Shown here: positions 19,708 to 28,861 of the stretch, in pieces
Layout of the letters: each line of letters starts with the position of its first letter
Numbering within the stretch: position 1 is the first letter of the stretch
Assembly: GCA_013314715.1 (NCBI GenBank)
Contig: JABUFC010000025.1
Coordinates: forward strand, 1 to 44,252
DNA: 44,252 bases
Reading direction: 5' to 3'
From: Bacteroidales bacterium
Lineage (GTDB): Bacteria > Bacteroidota > Bacteroidia > Bacteroidales > GWA2-32-17
Program-made: the position numbers and the translations under genes
The notes under the pieces: generated by a model
The model's database searches: none
What the model saw: only the letters and a program-made list of their open reading frames with translations
Told to the model about the DNA's origin: nothing

Positions 19708-20324
19708 TATTTTTCTACTATTATGTAAGACCCTTTAGGACCTGGTACAGATCCTTTTACTACTAATATATTTTGTTCAGGAATAAGTTTTACTATTTGC
19801 ATGTTAATCATCTTAACCGTTTTATTTCCTGTTCGTCCGGCCATGCGCATACCCTTAAATACTCTTGAAGGAAAAGAGCTTGCACCCAATGAGCCAGGAG
19901 CCCTGAGACGGTTATGTTGACCGTGAGTTTGACCGCCAACTCCGCTAAAGCCATGACGTTTAACGACCCCTTGAAATCCTTTACCTTTAGAAACTCCTGT
20001 TACATCTACAAAATTGTCTTCTTTAAAGATTTCAGCTGTAATCACATCGCCTAATTTGTAATCGCCTTCAAATGCTTTTAATTCGCGAACAAAGCGTTTT
20101 GGATTTGTATTTGCCTTTTTAAAATGTCCTAATAAAGGCTTCGGGGTGTTTTTTTCTTTACAATCGTCGAAGGCCAATTGTAGAGCATTATAACCATCTT
20201 TTTCGATAGTTTTGACCTGTGTAACAACACAGGGACCAACTTGTAAAACAGTGCATGGAATATTTATTCCCTCAGCACTGAAAATCGAAGTCATTCCGAT
20301 TTTTTTACCTAGTAGTCCAGCCAT
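19707..20324 (-). CDS. rplC: 50S ribosomal protein uL3
   Basis: 205 residues. uL3 is an early assembly protein whose long loop reaches the peptidyl-transferase centre. [19 protein letters not shown] and the loop [20 protein letters not shown] are diagnostic; the loop includes the Gln methylated in E. coli. 19 bases separate it from rpsJ. Confidence 0.98.
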   Translation of the reverse strand: MAGLLGKKIGMTSIFSAEGINIPCTVLQVGPCVVTQVKTIEKDGYNALQLAFDDCKEKNTPKPLLGHFKKANTNPKRFVRELKAFEGDYKLGDVITAEIFKEDNFVDVTGVSKGKGFQGVVKRHGFSGVGGQTHGQHNRLRAPGSLGASSFPSRVFKGMRMAGRTGNKTVKMINMQIVKLIPEQNILVVKGSVPGPKGSYIIVEK

Positions 20325-20343
20325 TTTGATTTAATTTTATTGA

Positions 20344-20652
20344 TTAAAGAACTTTGATTTCTACTTCTACACCACTGGGTAGTTCTAGCTTCATTAAAGC
20401 ATCTACGGTTTTGGCGTTTGTGCTATAAATATCTAAGATTCTCTTATGAGAAGTTAATTGAAATTGTTCACGCGATTTTTTATGAACAAAGGTTGAACGG
20501 TTTACTGTAAAAATTCTTTTGTGTGTTGGTAGTGGTATAGGGCCACGTACAACTGCGCCAGTTGTTTTTACAGTTTTTACAATCTTCTCAGAAGATTTGT
20601 CGACCAAATTATGGTCGTAAGATTTCAATTTTATGCGTATTTTCTGATTCAT
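20344..20652 (-). CDS. rpsJ: 30S ribosomal protein uS10
   Basis: 102 residues, the standard length. uS10 is in the head of the small subunit and in E. coli also acts as NusE in transcription antitermination. [40 protein letters not shown] and the terminal [12 protein letters not shown] are typical. It starts 6 bases after the fusA stop; tuf, often found here in other phyla, is missing. Confidence 0.98.
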   Translation of the reverse strand: MNQKIRIKLKSYDHNLVDKSSEKIVKTVKTTGAVVRGPIPLPTHKRIFTVNRSTFVHKKSREQFQLTSHKRILDIYSTNAKTVDALMKLELPSGVEVEIKVL

Positions 20653-20658
20653 AATATA

Positions 20659-22770
20659 TTATTGGTTTATCAATAATTGTTTTCCTGTTACTTTTTTAAC
20701 AATTTCAGCTGCTAATTCAAATGGCATAGCTTCGTAATGACTAAATTCCATGGTAGATGAGGCTCGGCCAGAAGTCAGAGTTCGTAATATGGTTACATAT
20801 CCGAACATTTCGGCTAAAGGAACTTGTGCTTTTATAATTCTTGCTCCTAATTTAGATTCTGTTTCTAGCACCATTCCTCTACGTCTGTTGATATCGCTTA
20901 ATACTTCGCCAACATAATCTTCGGGAGTAACCACTTCTAATTTCATAATTGGTTCCATTAGGGTTGCTGAGTTTTTTTGACCTACAGCTCTAAAGGCTAA
21001 GTTAGCAGCGATTTCGAATGCGGTTACATCTGATTCACCTTGTATATGATTGGCTTCGTGTAAGATTACTTTCATGTTTTCTATTGGATAACTGGCTAAA
21101 GGTCCATTCATCATAGCCATTTTGAGCGAACGCTCTACAGCACGTATATATTCTTGTGGAAAATTTTTATCAGCTATTTCAGAAATAAATTGCAAGCCCG
21201 ATATTCCTTTATCTGAAGGTCCAATGGTGATTGTAATTTCAGCAAATTTATTTTTACCTCCCAGTTGTTTTTTAAATGTTTCGGTATGCTTTACAGAAGA
21301 AGTAAAAGCTTCCTTGTAAGCAACCATAGGATTACCTTTATTAACGGGTAAATTAAATTCGCGTTTTAATCTGTCTAAAACGATATCAAGATGAAGTTCG
21401 CCCATACCATTAATAGTAGTTTGTCCTGTAGATTCATCATATTTAACACTAAAGGTAGGGTCTTCTTCGGCTATTTTTGATAATGATTGGGTTAGTTTAT
21501 CAATGTCACCCTGATTGATGGGTTCAACTGCAATGCTAATAACAGGTTCGGGGAATTCAATACTTTCTAAATATATTGGGTGTTTGTCATCGCAAACCGT
21601 ATCGCCTGTTTTAACGTCTTTTAAACCTACGCATGCACAAATATCGCCAGCTTCGATACTATCTATAGCATTTTGCTTATTTGCATGCATTCTAAACAAT
21701 CGTGTAATGCGTTCTTTTCTTTGAATTCGAGGATTATAAACTTGTTCTCCACTATTAAGTTTTCCTGCGTATATTCTTAAATATACTAAACGGCCAACAA
21801 ATGGATCGGTAGCAATTTTAAATACTAAAGCTGTAAACGGGTCGTCAATAGAAGGGTTTCGTTTTTCTTCCTTATTGATTATTGGATTGATACCAGTTAC
21901 AGCGGGTAAATCTTCGGGGCTAGGTAAATAAAGTGTAATGGCATCGAGAAGTGTTTGAATTCCTTTGTTTTTGAAAGCAGAACCACATAAAACAGGAACG
22001 CCTTTTAATTGTAATGTTATATTACGCAGTGCATGATAGATTTCTTCTGTGCTAATATTTTGTTTATTGTTTAAATATTTATCGAGAATGATGTCATCGT
22101 ATTCCGCAATCTTTTCGAGCATTTTATCTCTCCACTCTTCTGCTATTTCATTAAAATCTGAAGGGATTTCTTGAACTTGATAAGAAGCACCTAGGGTTTC
22201 GTCGTCCCAAATTATTGCTTTCATTTGAATAAGATCGACAACGCCTTTAAAATGCTCTTCAATACCTATGGGTATTTGAACCGGTATTGGATTGGCTTTT
22301 ATTTTTGATTGCATTTGCATAATAACCCCATAATAATCGGCACCTACTCTATCGAGTTTATTAACAAATGCAATACGTGGAACATGATATTTATTTGCTT
22401 GACGCCATACTGTTTCGGATTGTGGTTCAACCCCACCTACTGCACAAAATACAGCAATAGCTCCATCGAGTACCCTAAGTGATCGTTCTACTTCTACTGT
22501 AAAATCGACATGTCCTGGGGTATCAATAATATTTATTTTATACTCTTGATTATTGTATTTCCAATATGTAGTAGTAGCGGCAGAAGTAATGGTAATACCA
22601 CGTTCTTGTTCTTGAACCATCCAATCCATCGTAGCAGTTCCTTCGTGAACTTCACCCATGCGATGGTTAATGCCTGTATAATAAAGAATACGCTCGGTAG
22701 TTGTTGTTTTACCGGCGTCGATATGTGCCATGATACCAATATTGCGGGTATGTGTAAGATCTTTTGCCAT
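20659..22770 (-). CDS. fusA: Translation elongation factor G
   Basis: 703 residues. EF-G moves tRNAs and mRNA through the ribosome after each peptide bond and helps recycle ribosomes. The GTPase motifs are canonical: [13 protein letters not shown] (16-28), [13 protein letters not shown] in switch [11 protein letters not shown] in switch [11 protein letters not shown] and CGSAFKN. Domain IV is less usual: its tip reads [11 protein letters not shown] (571-581) where most EF-Gs have a G.xHxVDS motif, so the position of the E. coli tip His583 appears to be Ile576 in a gap-free alignment. Domain V is normal ([12 protein letters not shown]). Its place between rpsG and rpsJ supports it as the housekeeping EF-G. 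A second EF-G-like gene starts at 24033 on the other strand. Confidence 0.97.
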   Translation of the reverse strand: MAKDLTHTRNIGIMAHIDAGKTTTTERILYYTGINHRMGEVHEGTATMDWMVQEQERGITITSAATTTYWKYNNQEYKINIIDTPGHVDFTVEVERSLRVLDGAIAVFCAVGGVEPQSETVWRQANKYHVPRIAFVNKLDRVGADYYGVIMQMQSKIKANPIPVQIPIGIEEHFKGVVDLIQMKAIIWDDETLGASYQVQEIPSDFNEIAEEWRDKMLEKIAEYDDIILDKYLNNKQNISTEEIYHALRNITLQLKGVPVLCGSAFKNKGIQTLLDAITLYLPSPEDLPAVTGINPIINKEEKRNPSIDDPFTALVFKIATDPFVGRLVYLRIYAGKLNSGEQVYNPRIQRKERITRLFRMHANKQNAIDSIEAGDICACVGLKDVKTGDTVCDDKHPIYLESIEFPEPVISIAVEPINQGDIDKLTQSLSKIAEEDPTFSVKYDESTGQTTINGMGELHLDIVLDRLKREFNLPVNKGNPMVAYKEAFTSSVKHTETFKKQLGGKNKFAEITITIGPSDKGISGLQFISEIADKNFPQEYIRAVERSLKMAMMNGPLASYPIENMKVILHEANHIQGESDVTAFEIAANLAFRAVGQKNSATLMEPIMKLEVVTPEDYVGEVLSDINRRRGMVLETESKLGARIIKAQVPLAEMFGYVTILRTLTSGRASSTMEFSHYEAMPFELAAEIVKKVTGKQLLINQ

Positions 22771-22792
22771 TTTACTACTTCAAAGAACTCTT

Positions 22793-23269
22793 TTAAAAGC
22801 GGAAGTGTGAAAAAGCTTTATTAGCTTCGGCCATTCGGTGAATTTCTTCTTTACGTTTAAAAGCTCCGCCTTCGTTATTATATGCAGCAATAATTTCAGC
22901 AGATAATTTTTCAGCCATGCTACGTCCACTGCGTTTGCGTGCAAACTGAATAATATTTTTCATGCTTATTGCTATTTTTCGATCTTCGCGAATTTCAGTA
23001 GGAACTTGGAAAGTAGCACCGCCGATACGACGACTTTTAACTTCTACTTGAGGTGTAACATTTTCTAAAGCCTTTTTCCAATAATCTAATGGTTCTATTC
23101 CAGCTTCTTTAGCTTTTTTATCTAGCATTTCAATAGCTTCATAAAAAATTTTAAAAGCAGTAGATTTTTTGCCTTCGTACATTAGATTATTTACAAAGCG
23201 AGTAACTAGTATATCGTTATACTTGTAATCTGGAAGTAAAATTCTACGTTTGGCTCTCGATTTTCTCAT
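22793..23269 (-). CDS. rpsG: 30S ribosomal protein uS7
   Basis: 158 residues. uS7 nucleates assembly of the small-subunit head and touches the E-site tRNA. It begins [20 protein letters not shown] and carries [20 protein letters not shown] and [20 protein letters not shown] in slightly variant form ([16 protein letters not shown]). It lies between rpsL (29 bases) and fusA (22 bases), the classic str arrangement. Confidence 0.98.
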   Translation of the reverse strand: MRKSRAKRRILLPDYKYNDILVTRFVNNLMYEGKKSTAFKIFYEAIEMLDKKAKEAGIEPLDYWKKALENVTPQVEVKSRRIGGATFQVPTEIREDRKIAISMKNIIQFARKRSGRSMAEKLSAEIIAAYNNEGGAFKRKEEIHRMAEANKAFSHFRF

Positions 23270-23298
23270 AATATATATATTATTAAATAGGTGTTACA

Positions 23299-23691
23299 TT
23301 ATTTTTTTGCTGCTGCTGTTTTTTTAGGACGTTTAGCACCATATAATGAGCGACCTTGTTTACGTCCTTCAACTCCAGCCGTATCTAAAGCTCCACGTAT
23401 GATATGGTAACGTACACCAGGTAAATCTTTTACACGGCCTCCACGAACCAGTACGATGGAGTGTTCTTGTAAGTTATGTCCTTCACCAGGAATGTATGCA
23501 ATTACTTCTTGCTGGTTAGTTAGACGTACTTTAGCAACTTTACGCATTGCTGAATTAGGTTTTTTAGGTGCTGTAGTATATACACGTGTACAAACACCTC
23601 TGCGTTGTGGACATGAATCGAGCGCTCTAGATTTGCTCTTCACTTCTACCTTGTTGCGACCTTTTCGCACCAATTGTTGTATTGTTGGCAT
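23299..23691 (-). CDS. rpsL: 30S ribosomal protein uS12
   Basis: 130 residues. uS12 sits at the decoding centre. [20 protein letters not shown] opens the protein. The two regions linked to streptomycin resistance look wild-type: [13 protein letters not shown] keeps the Lys and [17 protein letters not shown] keeps the second Lys and the Asp that is methylthiolated in E. coli. It is the first gene of the operon, about 41 bases downstream of a strong promoter match at 23733-23763. Confidence 0.98.
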   Translation of the reverse strand: MPTIQQLVRKGRNKVEVKSKSRALDSCPQRRGVCTRVYTTAPKKPNSAMRKVAKVRLTNQQEVIAYIPGEGHNLQEHSIVLVRGGRVKDLPGVRYHIIRGALDTAGVEGRKQGRSLYGAKRPKKTAAAKK

Positions 23692-23732
23692 ACTCTAATG
23701 TTTAGATATTTTTTAGTTTAAAAATTGGTCTG

Positions 23733-23763
23733 CAAAGGTACAACATAATTTTTTTAAATACAA
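23733..23763 (-). promoter_or_regulatory. Promoter of the str/S10/spc/alpha operon
   Basis: On the - strand TTG (23763-23761), a 20-base spacer and TACCTTTG (23740-23733) match the Bacteroidota primary sigma consensus TTG-N19-21-TAnnTTTG exactly. Transcription should start near 23725, leaving a leader of roughly 35 bases before the rpsL ATG. No other promoter of this quality was seen inside the operon, although I did not check every base. Confidence 0.8.
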
Positions 23764-23949
23764 CACTATCAGTATTTTTTTTTCAAACAAATAAGATTTT
23801 TTTTATTACCCTTTATTTATAACGTTTAATAATATTTTCAACAAGAACATTCATGTCCGTTAAGATTATATAAAAAAAAGATTTATTTTATCTCAATCAT
23901 ATACTTTATTTATTTTTCAAATTATCAAATTAGTTTTTTCATTTTATTA

Positions 23950-23980
23950 TTGTAAAAATGGAAAAATCTATGTAAGTTTG
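23950..23980 (+). promoter_or_regulatory. Promoter of the EF-G paralogue
   Basis: TTG (23950-23952), a 20-base spacer and TAAGTTTG (23973-23980) match the consensus exactly. Transcription should start near 23987, giving a leader of about 45 bases before ATG 24033. No Shine-Dalgarno sequence is visible in the leader. Confidence 0.78.
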
Positions 23981-24032
23981 TGCCCATTTTTAATGCATGT
24001 ATAATTGACAAATAATTAAATAATTAACTAAC

Positions 24033-26192
24033 ATGAAAGTTTATAAAACAGACCAAATTAGGAACATCGTATTACTTGGTAATTCGTCTTCTGGTAAAAC
24101 ATCATTAGCTGAATCCATTTTATTTATAACTGGAGTCATCTCTAGAAAAGGTGATGTTTCGAGCAAGAACACTGTTTCCGATTTTAACGAAATTGAACAA
24201 AACAATGGTTGTTCTATTTTTTCATCATTGATGCAAACAGAATTCAATGATAAAAAAATTAATTTGCTCGACAACCCTGGTTTTGATGATTTTAATAATG
24301 CTATTTATTCGTCGCTCAAAGTTGGTGATGCTGCTCTTTTACTTATCAATGCTCAAAATGGTGTTGAAGTTGGCACACAAATTCAAATGCGTTATATTGA
24401 AAAATTTCAAAAACCATTTGCTATTGTTATAAACCAAGTTGATCACGAAAAGGCAAATATTGAACATGTATTAGAAAATATTAAGTCGTTTATAGGCAAT
24501 AAAGCGGTTGCTATTCAGTTTCCAGTTGAAACGGGTTCTAATTTCAATGCCATTGTTGACGTAGTAAAAATGAAGATGCTTACCTACAAAGATGAAAGTG
24601 GTAAAGCAACCATTTCCGATATACCAGCCAACTTAATGAATCATGCTGAAGAGTTACGCAATGCATTAATTGAAGCAGCAGCTGAGAATGACGAAAAACT
24701 TATGGAAAAATTCTTTGAGCAAGGGACACTCGAAGAAGAAGAAATTGCCCAAGGCCTTAAGCTCGGAATATTAAACAACTCGCTTTTCCCAATTTTATAT
24801 ACTTCGGCTAAGAAAAATATAGGTGTTGATCGTTTATTAGAATTTATAGGCACAAGCATGCCCAATCCAACCGAGGTTCCACCTCTAAAGACAGTCGATG
24901 GCAAAGAAATAAAAATTGATCCCAATGGTCCAGCTATTGCCTTTGTATTTAAAACATCAACCGAACAACATATTGGCGAAATTAACTACTTTAAAGTTAT
25001 CTCAGGCGAATTAACCGAAAGCATTGACTTAACCAACAACAATACTCAAACCAAAGAACGTTTAGCTCAATTATTGCTTGTAAATGGTAAAAATCGTGTA
25101 AAGATTGAAAAAATAATTGCTGGAGATTTAGGTGCAACCGTTAAATTAAAAAACACAAAATTTAATCACACTCTTTCGGCAGCTGGTAACGATATTATTA
25201 TCGAACCCATCGCCTTCCCCGAACCACGTTATCGTACGGCGATAAAAGCTGTTAACGAAAGTGATGAAGAAAAATTAGGTGAAGCTCTTAACCGAATGCA
25301 CACCGAAGATCCCACTATTCTTGTAGAATACTCAAAAGAATTAAAACAAATCATTGTTTCTGGTCAAGGCGAATATCATTTAAACATTTTAAAATGGCAC
25401 TTAGATAATATTTTCAAAATTCCGACTGAATATTTAGCACCCAAAATTCCATACCGTGAGACAATTACCAAAGCTGCTCAAGCAGATTATCGTCATAAAA
25501 AACAAACGGGTGGTGCCGGACAATTTGGTGAAGTACATTTAGTTATTGAACCATACGTAGAGGGCATGCCCGACCCAGTTAAATTTAAATTTGGTTCAAA
25601 AGAAATTAACCTTAGCATTCGTGGTAAAGAAGAGATTGATTTACCATGGGGTGGCAAATTAGTTTATTACAACTGTATTGTTGGAGGTTCTATTGATGCA
25701 CGCTTTATGCCTGCTATCTTAAAAGGAATCATGGAAAAAATGGAAGAAGGTCCTCTTACGGGTTCTTATGCACGCGATATTCGCGTAGCTGTTTACGACG
25801 GTAAAATGCACCCCGTTGATTCAAACGAAATCTCTTTCCGTTTAGCTGGTCGTAATGCCTTTAAAGAAGCATTTAAAAATGCTGGTCCTAAAATTATGGA
25901 ACCTATTTACGATGTTGAAGTTTGGGTTCCTAGCGAAAAAATGGGTGATGTTATGAGCGATTTACAAACCCGTCGTGCTATAGTTATGGGAATGAATAGC
26001 CAAAAAGGATTCGAAGTTATTAAAGCTAAAGTACCTTTAGCAGAAATGAATAAATATTCAACTACCCTTAATTCTATAACGAGTGGACGTGCTATGTATT
26101 TTATGAAATTCGCTGAATATGCTCAAGTTCCAGGTGAAATTCAAGAAAAACTACTTAAAGAATACGAAGCACAAGCTAAAGAAGAAGAATAA
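24033..26192 (+). CDS. EF-G-like paralogue (EF-G2 type) with degenerate GTPase motifs
   Basis: 719 residues with the full five-domain EF-G layout, but a changed G domain. The P-loop is GNSSSGKT (16-23). Switch I has NNGCSIF (57-63) in place of RGITIT, so the Mg-binding Thr is replaced by Ser61. Switch II is DNPGF (80-84) in place of DTPGH, so the catalytic His is Phe84. The base-recognition motif is NQVD (133-136) instead of NKxD. Domains III-V are well kept: QTGGAGQFGEVHL in domain IV and the tip DGKMHPVDSNE with His593 are canonical. Bacteroides species carry an EF-G2 paralogue reported to lack GTPase activity and to be needed under starvation and in the gut; this is a likely relative. A ribosome-protection protein of the TetM type is less likely. 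It has its own promoter and terminator and lies divergent to the ribosomal operon. Confidence 0.88.
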   Translation: MKVYKTDQIRNIVLLGNSSSGKTSLAESILFITGVISRKGDVSSKNTVSDFNEIEQNNGCSIFSSLMQTEFNDKKINLLDNPGFDDFNNAIYSSLKVGDAALLLINAQNGVEVGTQIQMRYIEKFQKPFAIVINQVDHEKANIEHVLENIKSFIGNKAVAIQFPVETGSNFNAIVDVVKMKMLTYKDESGKATISDIPANLMNHAEELRNALIEAAAENDEKLMEKFFEQGTLEEEEIAQGLKLGILNNSLFPILYTSAKKNIGVDRLLEFIGTSMPNPTEVPPLKTVDGKEIKIDPNGPAIAFVFKTSTEQHIGEINYFKVISGELTESIDLTNNNTQTKERLAQLLLVNGKNRVKIEKIIAGDLGATVKLKNTKFNHTLSAAGNDIIIEPIAFPEPRYRTAIKAVNESDEEKLGEALNRMHTEDPTILVEYSKELKQIIVSGQGEYHLNILKWHLDNIFKIPTEYLAPKIPYRETITKAAQADYRHKKQTGGAGQFGEVHLVIEPYVEGMPDPVKFKFGSKEINLSIRGKEEIDLPWGGKLVYYNCIVGGSIDARFMPAILKGIMEKMEEGPLTGSYARDIRVAVYDGKMHPVDSNEISFRLAGRNAFKEAFKNAGPKIMEPIYDVEVWVPSEKMGDVMSDLQTRRAIVMGMNSQKGFEVIKAKVPLAEMNKYSTTLNSITSGRAMYFMKFAEYAQVPGEIQEKLLKEYEAQAKEEE

Positions 26193-26219
26193 TATTTTAT
26201 TCTATATTATTACAAAAGC

Positions 26220-26247
26220 AGGCTGTCTCAAAAGAGCAGCCTTTTTT
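26220..26247 (+). terminator. Terminator of the EF-G paralogue
   Basis: AGGCTG (26220-26225) and CTC (26227-26229) pair with GAG (26234-26236) and CAGCCT (26237-26242), a 9-bp stem with one bulged T and an AAAA loop, followed by a T-run to 26247. It starts 27 bases after the stop codon. Confidence 0.85.
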
Positions 26248-26274
26248 ATTATTTATATAAAAAACATTCCTTTG

Positions 26275-26305
26275 TTGTAACTTTAATAAAAAAATACCAT
26301 CTTTG
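26275..26305 (+). promoter_or_regulatory. Probable promoter of the CPBP protease gene
   Basis: TTG (26275-26277), a 20-base spacer and CATCTTTG (26298-26305) match the TTG/TAnnTTTG consensus with one mismatch in the -7 box. The -7 box includes the in-frame TTG at 26303, which therefore should not be the translation start; ATG 26327 lies about 15 bases past the expected transcription start. Confidence 0.55.
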
Positions 26306-26326
26306 AATCCAAAACTTAAAACAGTT

Positions 26327-27244
26327 ATGTTAAAAGGTATTTTATATAATTCGAATATTTCCATTAAGTTTCTGTTCTCGCTCTTTATTATTTTTACCTC
26401 ATTTCTGTTTTTTTATGTAATTGGAATAGTTATCGTACAATTAGGTTTTGGAACTGATATTATTCATCATCCTGAATTATTACAAGACTTTTCATCACCT
26501 CAAACCATCCAACTACTTAAATTCTTTCAATTGATTCAATCGTTAGGATTATTCGTTATCCCTCCATTTCTTATTGCTTTTTTAATGTATCAATCGGTCA
26601 AATCTTTTTTAAGATTTAATAAGGTTCAATCAAAATATTATGTTTTACTAACTATAATAGCGATTTTGTCATTTATCCCATTTACAAATTTACTTTCTTA
26701 CATAAATAGTTTTCTTACACTTCCAGATTTTATGAAAAATATTGAGGAATGGATGCGAGCTTCTGAAGAAAATGCGTCACAGCTTACAGTAAACTTTCTA
26801 AAAGCCGATAATATTGTTGTCTTGATTTACAATATTATTTTAATTGCAGCGATTCCTGCTATTGGTGAAGAGTTGTTATTTCGTGGTTTATTGCAACGAT
26901 TATTTACGGAATGGACAAAAAATATTCATTTAAGCATATGGCTTGCTGCTATTTTATTTTCAACTATTCATTTTCAGTTTTTTGGATTTATACCACGATT
27001 ATTTTTAGGGCTTATATTTGGTTATTTGCTCGAATACACGGGTTCTATTTGGATTCCCATAATTGGCCATTTTACTAATAATTTAACAGGTGTTATCATA
27101 GGCTATTATTTGCCTAACGAAAACATTGTTAATAATACCCATACCAACTTATCGATTTCGGCAGTAATTTATGGCATTCTGGGTGGTTTAGTTGGAATAT
27201 TTTGTTTTTGGCTAATTATTCGTAAAACTAATCGTGTATTGTAA
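26327..27244 (+). CDS. CPBP family intramembrane metalloprotease
   Basis: 305 residues from ATG 26327, with about eight hydrophobic segments. The three CPBP/Abi motifs are in order: EExxxR in GEELLFRGLL, FxxxH in FSTIHFQFF, and HxxxN in GHFTNN. These residues form a membrane-embedded metalloprotease site. Relatives include the CAAX prenyl protease Rce1 and many bacterial proteins of unknown substrate, some tied to bacteriocin self-protection. No toxin or bacteriocin gene is nearby, so the substrate is unknown. Its 3' end overlaps the end of the convergent gene on the - strand by 33 bases. Confidence 0.88.
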   Translation: MLKGILYNSNISIKFLFSLFIIFTSFLFFYVIGIVIVQLGFGTDIIHHPELLQDFSSPQTIQLLKFFQLIQSLGLFVIPPFLIAFLMYQSVKSFLRFNKVQSKYYVLLTIIAILSFIPFTNLLSYINSFLTLPDFMKNIEEWMRASEENASQLTVNFLKADNIVVLIYNIILIAAIPAIGEELLFRGLLQRLFTEWTKNIHLSIWLAAILFSTIHFQFFGFIPRLFLGLIFGYLLEYTGSIWIPIIGHFTNNLTGVIIGYYLPNENIVNNTHTNLSISAVIYGILGGLVGIFCFWLIIRKTNRVL

Positions 27245-28051
27245 TTGTTCTTGTGTTAAAGGTTCTTCTATTTCATCTTCATCTTGATAATACTCTGCTC
27301 TATTTTCTTGAATATTTTCAAATAATTCAATCTCATCGACAATTTCTTCTTTTGTATTTGCTCGTTCATTTGGACGCCATACATATACTACGCCATATTC
27401 CGAAGCTTTTTTTCTTTTTTCTTCATCATCATAATTTGAAAAATGTTCTTCTATTTCGTTCCAAAGTGTAAGTATAATACTATCAACATCAGCTCTCAAC
27501 TCAGCTATTTTATCAGTAGCATATTTAGTTGATTTTTGAAGTATTTTTTGATGATGTAAAGCTTCTAGAAATTGTTCATATCTAACCTTTACAACTGCAG
27601 CCGTAGGATTTGTTATAGGATTACCACCTAATTTGGCTAAACGTTCGGGTTCACCTTTAATAATTTGTTCGCCCCAGTAAACGATATCTTTTTCGGTTAA
27701 CAAATTTGGAGTTCGACTATCGTTTTCGCGTAAACCAAAAAATTTTCGGGCTGCAGCCGGAATTTCATTACGTAATATGGCAAAGTTAAATACCTGATAA
27801 AAATGTGATATATATAATTTAGCTTTTCGACTATAATTTGCAAGCTCCTTACTTTTTGCAGCTTGAATCGCTATAGCTTGTTTTTGCTGATGCAACATTT
27901 GCTCAAAATAAGGGCATAAAGCATTTAATTTATTTAACGTAGTTAATGAAAAAGCCAACTCATTAGGCTGAACTTTTGTAACCATTTCAAGGGCTTTTTT
28001 CATAGCTCTTAATCGAGCATTATCGGTATTTGGCAATCTTCTATATGGCAT
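27212..28051 (-). CDS. Uncharacterised 279-residue protein
   Basis: I do not recognise a named family. The protein has no signal peptide or membrane segment and is predicted cytoplasmic and largely helical. It starts MPYRRLPNTDNARLRAMKKA, a basic segment, and has a middle region with AARKFFGLRENDSRTP and a later GVVYVWRPNERA. The last ~55 residues are strongly acidic (many Glu/Asp). Proteins with this kind of start are, as far as I recall, restricted to Bacteroidota. It is transcribed alone; a 16-bp palindrome lies 4 bases upstream of the start codon. Its 3' end overlaps the convergent protease gene. Confidence 0.75.
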   Translation of the reverse strand: MPYRRLPNTDNARLRAMKKALEMVTKVQPNELAFSLTTLNKLNALCPYFEQMLHQQKQAIAIQAAKSKELANYSRKAKLYISHFYQVFNFAILRNEIPAAARKFFGLRENDSRTPNLLTEKDIVYWGEQIIKGEPERLAKLGGNPITNPTAAVVKVRYEQFLEALHHQKILQKSTKYATDKIAELRADVDSIILTLWNEIEEHFSNYDDEEKRKKASEYGVVYVWRPNERANTKEEIVDEIELFENIQENRAEYYQDEDEIEEPLTQEQLQYTISFTNN

Positions 28052-28055
28052 TACT

Positions 28056-28071
28056 CATAGTTTGTACTATG
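28056..28071. promoter_or_regulatory. 16-bp palindrome next to a start codon
   Basis: CATAGT and ACTATG flank TTGT, a perfect 6-bp dyad that begins 4 bases before the ATG of the 279-residue gene. It may be an operator or a structure in the leader. No good promoter match was found around it. Confidence 0.35.
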
Positions 28072-28175
28072 CGAATTTAGGTTATTAAATAAAAAAAATG
28101 TCATATTCGTTCTAATAAATATAAACAAATTTTTGTTAATATCTATGTATCTATAAGCTATGCTAATAATCGATT

Positions 28176-28859
28176 TTACGCTTTTGCTATAGAAGCAATA
28201 CTAACTTTTGAATTGGGAATGGTTAATAAGACTTGTGCACAAGCTTCGAGGGTAGCACCGGTGGTTACAACATCGTCAACAAGAAGATAGTGCTTTCCAT
28301 CTGTTACATATTGATGCTGAATACTAAAAACCTGAGCTACATTTTCCCAACGCTCGGTGCGGCTTTTCTTAGTTTGTGTTTTGGTTTCGGTATTACGAAC
28401 AACCAATTTTGTTTCAATTGGAACATTCATACTTTGGCTAATACCAATGGCAATGCACTCTGCTTGATTATATCCGCGTTGTTTTTGCCTTTTAGGATGC
28501 AATGGAATAGGTATAATGACATCAACCGTTTTAAAGTCATCATTGTCTTTAAGCTGATTGCCTAATAATTGCCCCAAAAAAATACCGATATCTTGTCTGC
28601 CTTTGTATTTTAATAAATGTAAAAGGTGCTGTGTTCGTCCTTTTTTATGAAAATAAAGCAGCGATGTGGCAGCTTGCAAAGGAACCCTTCCCCAAAATAA
28701 TTGAGCCACCGGATTATCTTTGTCTTTATGATAATAAGTGTATGGAAGTTCAGCTAAACATGGAGTGCATATTATTTGTTCTCCCTTTAAAAGAGGAATG
28801 TTGCACGCTCCGCAAGTTCGAGGATAAATTAGTTCTATAAAATCTCTGAGCCACGACAT
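28176..28859 (-). CDS. ComF family phosphoribosyltransferase-like protein
   Basis: 227 residues. A zinc ribbon with four Cys (16, 19, 31, 34; CGAC ... CTPC) opens the protein, followed by the typical LLHLLKYKGRQDIG and PLHPKRQKQRGYNQAE segments and a PRPP-binding motif LLVDDVVTTGATL near 192-204. ComF proteins work in DNA uptake during natural transformation in several bacteria; in others the role is unclear. It is the last gene of a tight operon, 2 bases after a TPR-protein gene, with pepD first. Confidence 0.9.
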   Translation of the reverse strand: MSWLRDFIELIYPRTCGACNIPLLKGEQIICTPCLAELPYTYYHKDKDNPVAQLFWGRVPLQAATSLLYFHKKGRTQHLLHLLKYKGRQDIGIFLGQLLGNQLKDNDDFKTVDVIIPIPLHPKRQKQRGYNQAECIAIGISQSMNVPIETKLVVRNTETKTQTKKSRTERWENVAQVFSIQHQYVTDGKHYLLVDDVVTTGATLEACAQVLLTIPNSKVSIASIAKA

Positions 28860-28861
28860 TA

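Larger units (their letters stand above)
23692..24032. other. Divergent regulatory interval between rpsL and the EF-G paralogue
   Basis: 341 bases, very AT-rich, with no coding frame. It contains one promoter match for each direction (23733-23763 leftward and 23950-23980 rightward), about 190 bases apart. The stretch between them holds T- and A-runs but no clear operator, terminator or RNA structure that I can recognise. Confidence 0.7.

Noticed and set aside
24033-26192. A tetracycline-resistance (ribosome protection) gene
   Set aside because: Its full-length domain arrangement and tip motif fit EF-G; the altered GTPase residues are not what TetM-type proteins have, which keep canonical GTPase motifs.
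26327-27244. CPBP protease as part of a bacteriocin or phage-defence system
   Set aside because: No toxin, leader peptide or defence gene is next to it; the neighbours are an EF-G paralogue and an unrelated convergent gene.
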